64,000 nt of DNA from Cacconaster sp045599325 (GTDB lineage Bacteria > Bacteroidota > Bacteroidia > Bacteroidales > UBA932): NCBI GenBank assembly GCA_045599325.1, contig JAZRVT010000028.1, forward strand, positions 9,541 to 73,540, given 5' to 3'. Each line of letters opens with the position of its first letter. Within the stretch, counting starts at the first letter, position 1. Both the position numbers and the translations under genes were made by a program. The notes below the pieces were generated by a model. It was not told the DNA's origin. It worked only from the letters and a program-made list of their open reading frames with translations, and made no database searches. Of the stretch, positions 16,704-24,260 are shown in pieces.

Positions 16704-18500
16704 ATGCAGGAAATACGAAATGTGGCGATCATCGCCCACGTTGACCACGGCAAGACGACACTGGTTGACAGAATGATTTATCAGGCACAGCTCACACGCC
16801 GTGCAGAAGACCTTCAGGAACTGATTCTCGACAACAACGACCTCGAGAGGGAAAGGGGCATCACCATTCTGGCAAAGAACGTCTCAGTGCCATACAAGGG
16901 CGTGAAGATCAATATCATCGACACTCCGGGCCACGCCGATTTCGGCGGCGAGGTGGAGAGGGTCCTCAACATGGCCGACGGAGTGCTTCTGCTTGTCGAC
17001 GCCTTCGAGGGAACAATGCCGCAGACCAGATTCGTGCTCCAGAAAGCCATCGAGATGGGCAAGAAGCCTATCGTCGTCATCAACAAGGTCGACAAGCTCA
17101 ACTGCCGTCCGGATGAGGTTCAGGAACAGGTGTTCGACCTTATGTTCTCCCTCAACGCAACTGAGGAGCAGCTTGACTTCAGGACCATATACGGCAGTGC
17201 CAAGCAGGGCTGGATGTCCGACGACTGGCGCAAGCCTACCGGCGACATAACCCCGCTTCTGGATGCCATCATAGAAGAGATTCCTGCACCGGAAATCAAG
17301 GAAGGCACACCTCAGATGCTCATTTCCTCTCTCGAATATTCCCCGTATGTCGGCCGTATCGCAGTGGGACGAGTCACCCGCGGCTCGCTCAGGGCGGCGA
17401 TGCCTGTTTCGCTCTGCAAGCGCTACGACATCATCGAGAAGCAGAAGGCAAAGGAGCTGATGGTGTTCGAAGGGCTCGAGAAGAAGAAGGTCGAATCTGT
17501 GCAGTGCGGTGACATCTGCGCCGTGGTCGGAATCGACGGCTTCGAGATCGGCGACACTATCGCTGATTTCGAGAACCCTGAACCGCTTCCTCCTATCTCC
17601 GTCGACGAGCCGACGATGAGTATGGTCTTCACCATCAACGATTCGCCGTTCTTCGGCCGGGAAGGCAAGTTCGTCACCTCCCGCCATATCAAGGAGCGTC
17701 TCGAGCGCGAACTTGAGAAGAACCTGGCTCTCAGGGTTAAGCCTGGCCAGAACGCAGACTCGTTCATTGTCTACGGCCGTGGCGTGCTGCATCTCTCGAT
17801 CCTTATCGAGACTATGCGGCGCGAGGGCTTCGAGCTTCAGGTCGGCCAGCCGCGCGTCCTCGACAAGACCATCAACGGCCAGCGATGCGAGCCTGTCGAG
17901 TACCTCACCATCGACGTGCCTGAGGAATTCGTGGGCCGCGCAATCGAGATGACCACACGACGCAAGGGCGCCCTCATACATATGGAGAACCGCGGAGACC
18001 GCACTCACCTCGATTTCGAGATCCCTGCCCGCGGCCTTATGGGACTCCGCAGCAACCTGCTGACCGCCACCCAGGGCGAGTCCATAGTTGCACACCGCTT
18101 CAAGGGATACGAACCTTACAAGGGCGACATCGAGAAGCGCACCAACGGCTCGCTCGTGGCACACGAGACAGGCCTCTCTGTGGCATATGCGATGGACAAG
18201 CTCCAGGACCGCGGCCGCTTCTTCATCGATCCGGGCGAGGAGGTCTATCAGGGCCAGGTCGTCGGCGAGCATATACGCGATTTCGACCTCGTCATCAATA
18301 TCTGCAAGACCAAGAAACTGACCAATGTCCGTGCCGCCGGCACCGACGAGAAGGTGGTCCTTCCGCCGCCTGTACGCTTCAGCCTCGAGGAGGCTCTCGA
18401 GTACATCCAGGAGGACGAACTTGTGGAAGTCACGCCTAAGTCTATGCGAATGAGGAAGATTATCCTCGACGAGATAGAGAGAAAAAGAGCCGGCAGATAG
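16704..18500 (+). CDS. typA: Ribosome-associated GTPase TypA/BipA
   Basis: TypA is a translational GTPase that binds the 70S ribosome and helps 50S assembly and stress adaptation. The protein is 598 residues from this ATG, normal for the family. The G motifs are G1 AHVDHGKTT, G3 DTPGHADFGGE, G4 NKVDK and a G5-like GSAKQG, followed by domain II, an EF-G-like domain III/V (YGRGVLHLSILIE) and the TypA-specific C-terminus. The N-terminus MQEIRNVAII is canonical, and a promoter -7 box just upstream rules out the longer TTG start. It is transcribed alone, with yceD following 48 bp later from its own promoter. Confidence 0.96.
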   Translation: MQEIRNVAIIAHVDHGKTTLVDRMIYQAQLTRRAEDLQELILDNNDLERERGITILAKNVSVPYKGVKINIIDTPGHADFGGEVERVLNMADGVLLLVDAFEGTMPQTRFVLQKAIEMGKKPIVVINKVDKLNCRPDEVQEQVFDLMFSLNATEEQLDFRTIYGSAKQGWMSDDWRKPTGDITPLLDAIIEEIPAPEIKEGTPQMLISSLEYSPYVGRIAVGRVTRGSLRAAMPVSLCKRYDIIEKQKAKELMVFEGLEKKKVESVQCGDICAVVGIDGFEIGDTIADFENPEPLPPISVDEPTMSMVFTINDSPFFGREGKFVTSRHIKERLERELEKNLALRVKPGQNADSFIVYGRGVLHLSILIETMRREGFELQVGQPRVLDKTINGQRCEPVEYLTIDVPEEFVGRAIEMTTRRKGALIHMENRGDRTHLDFEIPARGLMGLRSNLLTATQGESIVAHRFKGYEPYKGDIEKRTNGSLVAHETGLSVAYAMDKLQDRGRFFIDPGEEVYQGQVVGEHIRDFDLVINICKTKKLTNVRAAGTDEKVVLPPPVRFSLEEALEYIQEDELVEVTPKSMRMRKIILDEIERKRAGR

Positions 18501-18522
18501 GTTGGTTATTAAAATAATTTGC

Positions 18523-18530
18523 TATATTTG
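18523..18530 (+). promoter_or_regulatory. -7 box for yceD-rpmF
   Basis: TATATTTG is a full match to TAnnTTTG, 18 bp before the ATG at 18549. It indicates that yceD-rpmF has its own transcript separate from typA. Confidence 0.55.
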
Positions 18531-18548
18531 CAGCCCCATTTTTCCGAT

Positions 18549-19082
18549 ATGGACGAAATGAACCAGAAATTAGCCATTCCCGTCAAGGGTCTGCCGATGG
18601 GCGGAAGTTCGTTCAACTTCGTGATAGACGGGAAGTTCTTTCAGGAATTCGGTAACGCGCAGATCAAGGATGCGGACTGCTCCGTGAAGGTCACCGTGAT
18701 GCGTCATCAGACACTTCTCGAAGTGGAATGTCTCATCGGGGGATATGTGGTTGTCGAGTGCGACCGCTGCCTCGAGGACCTCACTCTCAAGGTCGATGTC
18801 GATGAGCATCTCACCGCAGGCTTCGGCAATGTCGAGGTCGATGATGAGAACAGCGACGGGGACGTGGTGGTGATCGACCCTTCGGAGACTGAACTTGACT
18901 TGAGCCAGTTCGTCTACGACTATGTCTGCCTGAGCCTGCCTCTCGTCAAGGTCCATCCTGAAGGGAAGTGCAACCCCGAGATGCTTAAGTATCTCTCCGA
19001 TGCAGCTGCCGCCGGGAATGAACCCAAGATGGACACTCCGTTCGAAGGACTGAAAGATTTGTTGGATAACAGAAACAATTAA
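18549..19082 (+). CDS. yceD: YceD/DUF177 family protein
   Basis: This 177-residue protein precedes rpmF, the nearly universal position of yceD. DUF177 proteins are needed for normal 23S rRNA accumulation in E. coli and plants. The family's central C-D-R-C motif is present (VVVECDRCLEDL), as is the acidic middle region and a C-terminal segment with KCNPEM. I chose ATG 18549 because the upstream in-frame TTG at 18519 lies before the -7 box. rpmF follows after 17 bp, so both are cotranscribed and end at the terminator at 19308. Confidence 0.85.
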   Translation: MDEMNQKLAIPVKGLPMGGSSFNFVIDGKFFQEFGNAQIKDADCSVKVTVMRHQTLLEVECLIGGYVVVECDRCLEDLTLKVDVDEHLTAGFGNVEVDDENSDGDVVVIDPSETELDLSQFVYDYVCLSLPLVKVHPEGKCNPEMLKYLSDAAAAGNEPKMDTPFEGLKDLLDNRNN

Positions 19083-19099
19083 TATAAAAATAACAAGAA

Positions 19100-19282
19100 A
19101 TGGCACATCCGAAACGAAAAGTCTCCAAGCAGCGCAGAGACAAAAGAAGAACTCACGATGCAGCGGTTGCTCCGCAGCTCGCGGTTTGCCCAAATTGCGG
19201 TGCTACAGTTCTGTACCACCACGTTTGCCCTGAATGCGGCTTCTATCGCGGCCGTCAGATTATCAACAAGAGCGTTGAATAG
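19100..19282 (+). CDS. rpmF: 50S ribosomal protein L32
   Basis: This 60-residue basic protein starts MAHPKRKVSKQRRDKRR, the hallmark L32 N-terminus. It carries a zinc-ribbon as two Cys pairs, CPNCG and CPECG, so this is the zinc-binding (C+) form. It follows yceD by 17 bp and is itself followed by a strong hairpin terminator. The fit of length and motif leaves no real alternative. Confidence 0.98.
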   Translation: MAHPKRKVSKQRRDKRRTHDAAVAPQLAVCPNCGATVLYHHVCPECGFYRGRQIINKSVE

Positions 19283-19307
19283 TCGATTCTCGGAAAGAGA
19301 CTGAAAG

Positions 19308-19330
19308 TACCGGGCTCACCCGGTATTTTT
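19308..19330 (+). terminator. Rho-independent terminator after rpmF
   Basis: A perfect 7-bp stem TACCGGG/CCCGGTA with a CTCA loop is followed by TTTTT. It lies 25 bp after the rpmF stop and ends 4 bp before the tRNA gene. Confidence 0.85.
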
Positions 19331-19334
19331 ATAG

Positions 19335-19406
19335 GCCCCTGTAGTTCAACGGATAGAATGGAGGTTTCCTAAACCTTAGATGGCAGTTCGATTCTGCCCG
19401 GGGGTA
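19335..19406 (+). tRNA. tRNA-Arg (anticodon CCU)
   Basis: The cloverleaf can be folded by hand. The acceptor is GCCCCTG (19335-19341) with CGGGGGT (19399-19405), with two G-U pairs. The anticodon stem is GAGGT/ACCTT around the loop holding CCT, and the T arm is GGCAG-TTCGATT-CTGCC. The anticodon CCU reads AGG. No CCA is encoded; the discriminator base is A. A hairpin terminator follows. Confidence 0.93.
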
Positions 19407-19408
19407 CG

Positions 19409-19442
19409 AAAAGGATGACGCAGATGCGCTGTCCTTTTTTTT
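19409..19442 (+). terminator. Terminator after tRNA-Arg
   Basis: An interrupted stem AAAGGA...TCCTTT with an inner CGCA/TGCG pairing ends in a T run. The T run directly abuts an ATG at 19443, which argues against that ATG as the start of the next gene. Confidence 0.7.
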
Positions 19443-19459
19443 ATGGCGCAAATGTTTCT

Positions 19460-19467
19460 TAAATTTG
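19460..19467 (+). promoter_or_regulatory. -7 box for the heavy-metal exporter gene
   Basis: TAAATTTG fully matches TAnnTTTG and lies 35 bp upstream of the ATG at 19503. It is inside the longer in-frame extension that begins at 19443, so the shorter start is preferred. Confidence 0.5.
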
Positions 19468-19502
19468 TGCCCTTGTTTCATCATTATCCTGTATACATTC
19501 AA

Positions 19503-20579
19503 ATGCTCGCAGAAATAATTCTTGATTCATTGAGGACTGCAATCCTGATTACGGGTATGGTCGTGGCTATGATGCTGATGATCGAGTCGATAAACATCAG
19601 GTCCCGCGGCCGCTGGTTCTCCACACTCGGCAAGTCATCGTTCGGTCAGGTTGTCCTGTCCGCCCTGCTGGGTGCGATACCGGGCTGTATGGGCGGTTTT
19701 GCGAGCGTGTCGCTCTATTCCCACGGGATGATAAGTTTCGGAGCGCTTGTGGCGATGATGATAGCCACTTCCGGCGACGAGTCATTCATAATGCTCGGGA
19801 TGTTTCCGGGCACCGCTCTCTGGGTTACCCTTGTCCTGCTTGTGATTGCAATAGCAGCCGGCTGGACGATAGACCGCATCTCGGGAGGAAAGGGGAGGAT
19901 AATGGCTCCTGCCTGCAATGAGATGGCGATCCACGAGGAGGACGACGGGCAGGGCGCGGGCGGACGCCGCCTGACCTGGAAAAGGGCGGTGCTGTTCCTG
20001 GGACTGGCAGTCTATGCAGCCGCGCTGGCTTTCGGAGTGCTGGAACACGAAGAACTGGAGGAGGTGGCTGTCAATACCCGTGGCGGTCTGCTCGACGAGG
20101 CCTGGATGAATGTGATGTTCGCCTGCCTGAGCGTCGTGATGCTCATCGTGATCATCTTTGCGACGGACCATTTCATTGACGAGCATCTGTGGCACCACAT
20201 CGTCTGCACCCACCTTCCCAAGGTGTTCGCCTGGACATTCGGAATCCTCCTGCTTCTTGCAGTGGGGAATACGTATCTTGACATCGAATCCTGGGTCAGC
20301 TCGAATATCCCTCTGATGATCGTGCTGGCTTCGCTCATAGGAATAATCCCCGAATCAGGGCCTCATCTCATCTTCGTGACTATGTTCGCGACGGGGGCCG
20401 TTCCGGTATCGGTGCTTATGGCGAGCTGCATCTCGCAGGACGGACACTCAGCACTTCCGCTTTTCGCCGAGTCCAAGAAGGCATTCGTCGCTGCCAAGGC
20501 CATCAACTTCGCCCTGGCGCTTGCCGTCGGCTTTGCTGTTTACTGTATCTCTTCTTTACAGGGGGCTGCGACCCTCTGA
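19503..20579 (+). CDS. Putative 10-TM heavy-metal/manganese exporter (ArsP_2-like)
   Basis: This 358-residue inner-membrane protein has about ten hydrophobic helices in two related halves. Each half has a polar motif inside the membrane: GAIPGCMGGFASVSLYSHG in the first and GIIPESGPHLIFVTMFATG in the second. The pattern fits the putative heavy-metal exporter family related to ArsP permeases, which some annotations call a putative manganese transporter. The middle cytoplasmic loop holds an acidic, His-containing stretch (HEEDDGQ) and the region near 219-227 has DHFIDEHLW, plausible metal-handling residues. Metal and direction are unknown. It has its own promoter. Confidence 0.65.
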   Translation: MLAEIILDSLRTAILITGMVVAMMLMIESINIRSRGRWFSTLGKSSFGQVVLSALLGAIPGCMGGFASVSLYSHGMISFGALVAMMIATSGDESFIMLGMFPGTALWVTLVLLVIAIAAGWTIDRISGGKGRIMAPACNEMAIHEEDDGQGAGGRRLTWKRAVLFLGLAVYAAALAFGVLEHEELEEVAVNTRGGLLDEAWMNVMFACLSVVMLIVIIFATDHFIDEHLWHHIVCTHLPKVFAWTFGILLLLAVGNTYLDIESWVSSNIPLMIVLASLIGIIPESGPHLIFVTMFATGAVPVSVLMASCISQDGHSALPLFAESKKAFVAAKAINFALALAVGFAVYCISSLQGAATL

Positions 20580-20616
20580 AACCCCTGCCGCTCCCGGTCT
20601 CTCTCAGCAGCGGATC

Positions 20617-21867
20617 CTATTCTCCGTACAGGTATTTGCGCTGGGCGGGGGTGAGTGTGTCGATCTCGATGCCGAGGGTCTCGAGCTTGCAGAGGGCGAC
20701 AGCACGGTCGATCTCCTCTGGAACCTCGTGGGTCATAGCGCCGCGGACACGGGCCATATCATTGCGGTGCTCCACAAGATAGCGCGCAGAGAGCGCCTGA
20801 ATTGCGAAAGACATATCCATAATCTCGGCAGGATGTCCGTCGCCGGCCGCGAGATTCACAAGACGTCCCTCCGCGATCACGCAGATTCTGTGACCGTTGG
20901 CGAGAGTGTAGCTCAGGATGTTCTGGCGGGCAGGGGTGACCTCCACTGCCAGAGACCTCAGCTCCGCAACATTCACCTCGCAGTCGAAGTGACCCGCGTT
21001 GCAGCAGATGGCCCCGTCCTTCATCAGCAGGAAATCCTCGCCCGTGATCACATCGTCGCATCCCGTTACAGTCACGAAAAGGTCGCCCAGAGGGGCCGCC
21101 TGGCGCATCTTCATTACAGTGAAGCCGTCCATCGCAGCCTCGATGGCCCTGACAGGGTTGACCTCAGTCACAATGACCTTGGCTCCGAGGCCCTTCGCCC
21201 TCATCGCCACGCCCTTGCCGCACCAGCCGTAGCCCGCGACGACCACAGTCTTGCCGGCGACGATCAGGTTGGTTGTGCGGTTGATGCCGTTCCATACAGA
21301 CTGGCCCGTGCCGTAGCGGTTGTCGAACAGATGCTTGCAGTCAGCATTGTTCACCAGCATCATAGGGAAGAGGAGCCTGCCGGAGCGGTCCATCTGCTGA
21401 AGGCGCAGGATTCCGGTAGTGGTCTCCTCGCAGCCTCCGATGACCTTCCCGGCGAGTTCAGGGAATTCGGTGTGGATGAGGTTCACAAGGTCGCCGCCGT
21501 CATCGATGATGATGTCCGGACCGACTTCGATCACATTGCGGCAGTGTGCGGCGTACTCCTCAGGAGTGGTGCCGTGCCAGGCGAAGACATTGAGCCCGTC
21601 GTGGACGAGCGCAGCTGCTATGTCGTCCTGAGTGGAGAGCGGGTTGCTTCCGGTGACATACATTTCGGCGCCGCCTGCCGCCAGCACCTTGCAGAGGTAT
21701 GCAGTCTTCGCCTCCAGATGGACCGAGAGGGCCACTTTCAGCCCTGCGAAAGGCTTCTCTTCGGAGAACTGTTTCTCCAGTTTGTTGAGAATAGGCATAT
21801 TGCGCCTTACCCAGTCTATCTTGAGCTGGCCGTCCGGCCAGAGGTCTGCGTTCTTGATGATGCTCAT
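20617..21867 (-). CDS. ahcY: Adenosylhomocysteinase
   Basis: AhcY reversibly hydrolyses S-adenosylhomocysteine to adenosine and homocysteine in the methyl cycle, using bound NAD. The 416-residue chain is of the shorter, thermophile/archaeal-like type that lacks the C-terminal KPDHYRY extension. Visible are the substrate region NNADCKHLFDNRYGTGQS, the Rossmann VVAGYGWCGKG and CNAGHFDCE. It has its own minus-strand -7 box at 21888-21895. It is transcribed toward the exporter gene, 37 bp apart. Confidence 0.96.
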   Translation of the reverse strand: MSIIKNADLWPDGQLKIDWVRRNMPILNKLEKQFSEEKPFAGLKVALSVHLEAKTAYLCKVLAAGGAEMYVTGSNPLSTQDDIAAALVHDGLNVFAWHGTTPEEYAAHCRNVIEVGPDIIIDDGGDLVNLIHTEFPELAGKVIGGCEETTTGILRLQQMDRSGRLLFPMMLVNNADCKHLFDNRYGTGQSVWNGINRTTNLIVAGKTVVVAGYGWCGKGVAMRAKGLGAKVIVTEVNPVRAIEAAMDGFTVMKMRQAAPLGDLFVTVTGCDDVITGEDFLLMKDGAICCNAGHFDCEVNVAELRSLAVEVTPARQNILSYTLANGHRICVIAEGRLVNLAAGDGHPAEIMDMSFAIQALSARYLVEHRNDMARVRGAMTHEVPEEIDRAVALCKLETLGIEIDTLTPAQRKYLYGE

Positions 21868-21887
21868 AGTGTCTTCTGAATTTTGTG

Positions 21888-21895
21888 CAAAGATA
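21888..21895 (-). promoter_or_regulatory. -7 box for ahcY
   Basis: On the minus strand this is TATCTTTG, a full match to TAnnTTTG, 20 bp before the ahcY ATG. Confidence 0.55.
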
Positions 21896-21899
21896 GCGA

Positions 21900-22793
21900 T
21901 TATCGCTTAGGATGGAATTTCAGGATCGTCTCCTGCCACTTCCGTGTGTCAATGTGAGTGTAGATTTCTGTGGTGAGGATGGATTCGTGGCCCAGCATCT
22001 CCTGCACGGCGCGCAGGTCGGCGCCGTTCTCCACCAGATGGGTGGCGAAGCTGTGGCGGAAGGTGTGAGGGGATATCTCCTTAGTGATTCCTGCCGCTGC
22101 GGCCTGTGCCTTGACTATGTTGAATATGGAGATGCGCGACAGCGGCCCTCCGTTGCGGTTGAGGATGAGGATGTCCTCGGCCTCCCTCTTTACAGGCAGC
22201 GTCCTGCGCTGGCCGAGCCAGAGCCTGATGGCCCGGGCCGCGGGTTCGCCCAGCGGCACCAGCCTCTGCTTGCTGCCCTTGCCGAAGACTTTCACAAACT
22301 GCTCCTCCAGGAAGATGTCGGAGATCTTCAGGTGCGCCAGCTCGCTGACACGGAGTCCGCAGGAGTAGAGCACTTCAATGATGCAGCGGTTCCTGTGGCC
22401 TTCCGGCAGAGAGAGGTCCACGGAGGCGATGATTCGCTCTACCTCCTCCACGGAGAGGACTGTCGGGAGATATGGGTTCATCTTCGGCGCGGCCACCCTG
22501 TCGCAGGGGTTCTCCTGCAGCTTCCCTTCAGCGTCGAGATACTTGTAGAGAGCCTTCAGCGCGCTCAGCACGCGTGCCTGGGAGCGCTTGGTCAGCCCTG
22601 CTTCAACCTGTTCCGCCAGGAAGCCGCCGATGTCGGCAGACGACGCGGCGGCGGGCTCCACGCCGCATCCCTGCAGGTAGTCCAGATATTTCCGGCAGTC
22701 GCTGCAGTAGCTGGTCACCGTGTTGGCCGAAAGCCCGCGCTCGAGCTTCAGGTAAGTCCTGAACTCATTGTATGTCTCACTGAATATGTCCAT
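21900..22793 (-). CDS. xerD: Tyrosine recombinase XerD
   Basis: This 297-residue protein has an N-terminal SAM-like DNA-binding domain (YLKLERGLSANTVTSY) and a catalytic domain. The expected residues are an Arg in CGLRVSEL, a His/Arg pair in PHTFRHSFATHL, a His in LGHES and the nucleophile Tyr in TTEIYTHID. Length and the absence of neighbouring mobile genes support the housekeeping XerD that resolves chromosome dimers with XerC, rather than a mobile-element integrase. It overlaps nth by 17 bp, forming an ftsE-nth-xerD operon. Confidence 0.93.
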   Translation of the reverse strand: MDIFSETYNEFRTYLKLERGLSANTVTSYCSDCRKYLDYLQGCGVEPAAASSADIGGFLAEQVEAGLTKRSQARVLSALKALYKYLDAEGKLQENPCDRVAAPKMNPYLPTVLSVEEVERIIASVDLSLPEGHRNRCIIEVLYSCGLRVSELAHLKISDIFLEEQFVKVFGKGSKQRLVPLGEPAARAIRLWLGQRRTLPVKREAEDILILNRNGGPLSRISIFNIVKAQAAAAGITKEISPHTFRHSFATHLVENGADLRAVQEMLGHESILTTEIYTHIDTRKWQETILKFHPKR

Positions 22794-23406
22794 AAGATTT
22801 GCAGAATCCTTTCAGCCCGCACTCTTCGCATCCGGGCTTCTTTGCGGTGCAGACATAGCGGCCGTGGAGGATCAGCCAGTGGTGGGCCTTGGGGCGGAGC
22901 TCCTCCGGGAATCCGGCCTCGAGCTCCAGCGCCACTGCTGTAGGTGTCTTTGCAGAAGAGAGCCCGAGCCGGTGCGCAACCCTGAACACGTGGGTGTCGA
23001 CAGCAATCACAGGTTTGTTGTATATTATCGATGCGACCACTGCCGCAGTCTTGCGGCCGACGCCCGGCAGCCTGACGAGCCGGTCGATGTCGTCAGGGAT
23101 CTCCCCTCCGTAGTCGCTGACAACCATCCGCGCCATTCCGGCGAGGTGCCTTGACTTGCTGTTGGGGTATGAGATGGAGGATATCAGCGGATAGATCTCT
23201 TCGGGAGAGGCTGCGGCCATATCCTGAACTGACGGGTATCTCTCGAAAAGGGCGGGGGTGGTCAGATTGACCCGCTTGTCGGTGCACTGCGCCGAAAGGA
23301 TCACCGCGACTATCAGCTGATAAGGCGACTTGAAGTTCAGTTCGCTCCCGGCAACAGGCATATTGGCCTGGAACCATTCGATCGTCTGCCTATATAGCTT
23401 CTTCAT
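22777..23406 (-). CDS. nth: Endonuclease III
   Basis: Nth is a DNA glycosylase/AP lyase that removes oxidised pyrimidines. The 209-residue protein has the helix-hairpin-helix LPGVGRKTAAVV with the catalytic Lys, the catalytic Asp in VDTHVFRVAHRLG, and the 4Fe-4S loop C-x6-C-x2-C-x5-C at its C-terminus. It overlaps ftsE upstream and xerD downstream, each by 17 bp, so the three genes are translated from one mRNA. Confidence 0.96.
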   Translation of the reverse strand: MKKLYRQTIEWFQANMPVAGSELNFKSPYQLIVAVILSAQCTDKRVNLTTPALFERYPSVQDMAAASPEEIYPLISSISYPNSKSRHLAGMARMVVSDYGGEIPDDIDRLVRLPGVGRKTAAVVASIIYNKPVIAVDTHVFRVAHRLGLSSAKTPTAVALELEAGFPEELRPKAHHWLILHGRYVCTAKKPGCEECGLKGFCKSYGHIQ

Positions 23407-24172
23407 CTTCAGGCTGCTCTCCTTCTGCGGCAGACTTGTCTTCCACGGTCTCTGCGGTCTCGGCAGTCTCAGCGTCCCCGCCGCTCCGGGCTGACTCGCT
23501 GTCGGTGCATTTACCGTCAGTTATGCGCAGTTCGCGTGCAGGGAACTGCCTGATGAGCGACTGGTTGTGGGTGACGACGATGACTGCCGTGCCGAGCCTG
23601 TTGATCTTGACCAGCAGTTTCATGATCCCGTCGGCTGTCTCTTCGTCGAGATTGCCTGTAGGCTCGTCTGCCAGCAGCAGCCTCGGCTCGTTGAGAAGGG
23701 CCCTTGCGATGGCCGCTCTCTGCTGCTCTCCGCCGGACAGCTGATGGGGCATCTTGTGCGCCTTGGAGGTGAGTCCCACAGCCCTGAGGGCGGCGCTTAT
23801 CCTCTCCGCTATGTCGGCCTCTGATTTCCATCCGGTCGACTTGAGGACAAATCTGAGATTGTCCTCCACGGAGCGGTCCATAAGCAGCTGGAAGTCCTGG
23901 AACACAATGCCCAGCTCCCTGCGGAGGTATGGAATTTGCTTGCGTTTGAGCCGCGCCAGGTCGAAGCCGCATACCTCTCCGCTTCCCCCGAACAGCGGGT
24001 TCTCGCCTGTTATCGTGCGGATGATTGTGGTCTTGCCGCTTCCGACCCTGCCTGTCAGGTAGACGAATTCCCCCGGATTTATCTCAAGGTTGAGGTTCTC
24101 GAGGATGACAACTTCGCCGTTTGAGATGTCGGCGTCCCTGAATTCCACAAGAGGTGACTGGCTGTCGCGCAT
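23390..24172 (-). CDS. ftsE: FtsE-like ABC transporter ATPase
   Basis: The 260-residue protein (from ATG 24172) is a small ABC ATPase. It has Walker A GRVGSGKTT, a Q-loop VFQDFQLL, signature LSGGEQQR, Walker B LLLADEPT and a switch His in VVTHNQ. The F-Q-D-F-x-L-L stretch and the GEFVYLTG lead-in are typical of FtsE, the division-site ATPase that with FtsX controls peptidoglycan hydrolases. It ends in an acidic tail of about 40 residues rich in Glu and Ala, absent from E. coli FtsE. ftsX is not adjacent, as is common in this phylum. Starts upstream of 24172 run into the promoter region. Confidence 0.85.
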   Translation of the reverse strand: MRDSQSPLVEFRDADISNGEVVILENLNLEINPGEFVYLTGRVGSGKTTIIRTITGENPLFGGSGEVCGFDLARLKRKQIPYLRRELGIVFQDFQLLMDRSVEDNLRFVLKSTGWKSEADIAERISAALRAVGLTSKAHKMPHQLSGGEQQRAAIARALLNEPRLLLADEPTGNLDEETADGIMKLLVKINRLGTAVIVVTHNQSLIRQFPARELRITDGKCTDSESARSGGDAETAETAETVEDKSAAEGEQPEDEEAI

Positions 24173-24204
24173 ATATAGATGAAGATATTGACTTTGATTC
24201 TTCA

Positions 24205-24212
24205 CAAAATTA
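24205..24212 (-). promoter_or_regulatory. -7 box for ftsE-nth-xerD
   Basis: Minus-strand TAATTTTG fully matches TAnnTTTG, 32 bp before the chosen ftsE ATG. This supports that start over longer in-frame ones. Confidence 0.5.
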
Positions 24213-24225
24213 CGATTTATTTGAG

Positions 24226-24233
24226 TAAATTTG
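24226..24233 (+). promoter_or_regulatory. -7 box for the TPR protein gene
   Basis: TAAATTTG fully matches TAnnTTTG and lies 27 bp before the ATG at 24261. It overlaps an in-frame TTG at 24231, which is therefore not the start. Confidence 0.55.
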
Positions 24234-24260
24234 CAAAATGTCACAGATAAATTATCTGCT

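Noticed and set aside
19443..19502. N-terminal extension of the metal exporter from ATG 19443
   Set aside because: This ATG follows directly on the T run of the tRNA terminator and is upstream of the gene's own -7 box.
20521..21879. 452-codon plus-strand frame antisense to ahcY
   Set aside because: AhcY on the minus strand has full family motifs and a promoter; the plus frame has none and is a codon-bias shadow.
21900..22793. Mobile-element integrase
   Set aside because: Context (ftsE-nth-xerD operon), length and absence of attachment repeats or cargo point to housekeeping XerD.
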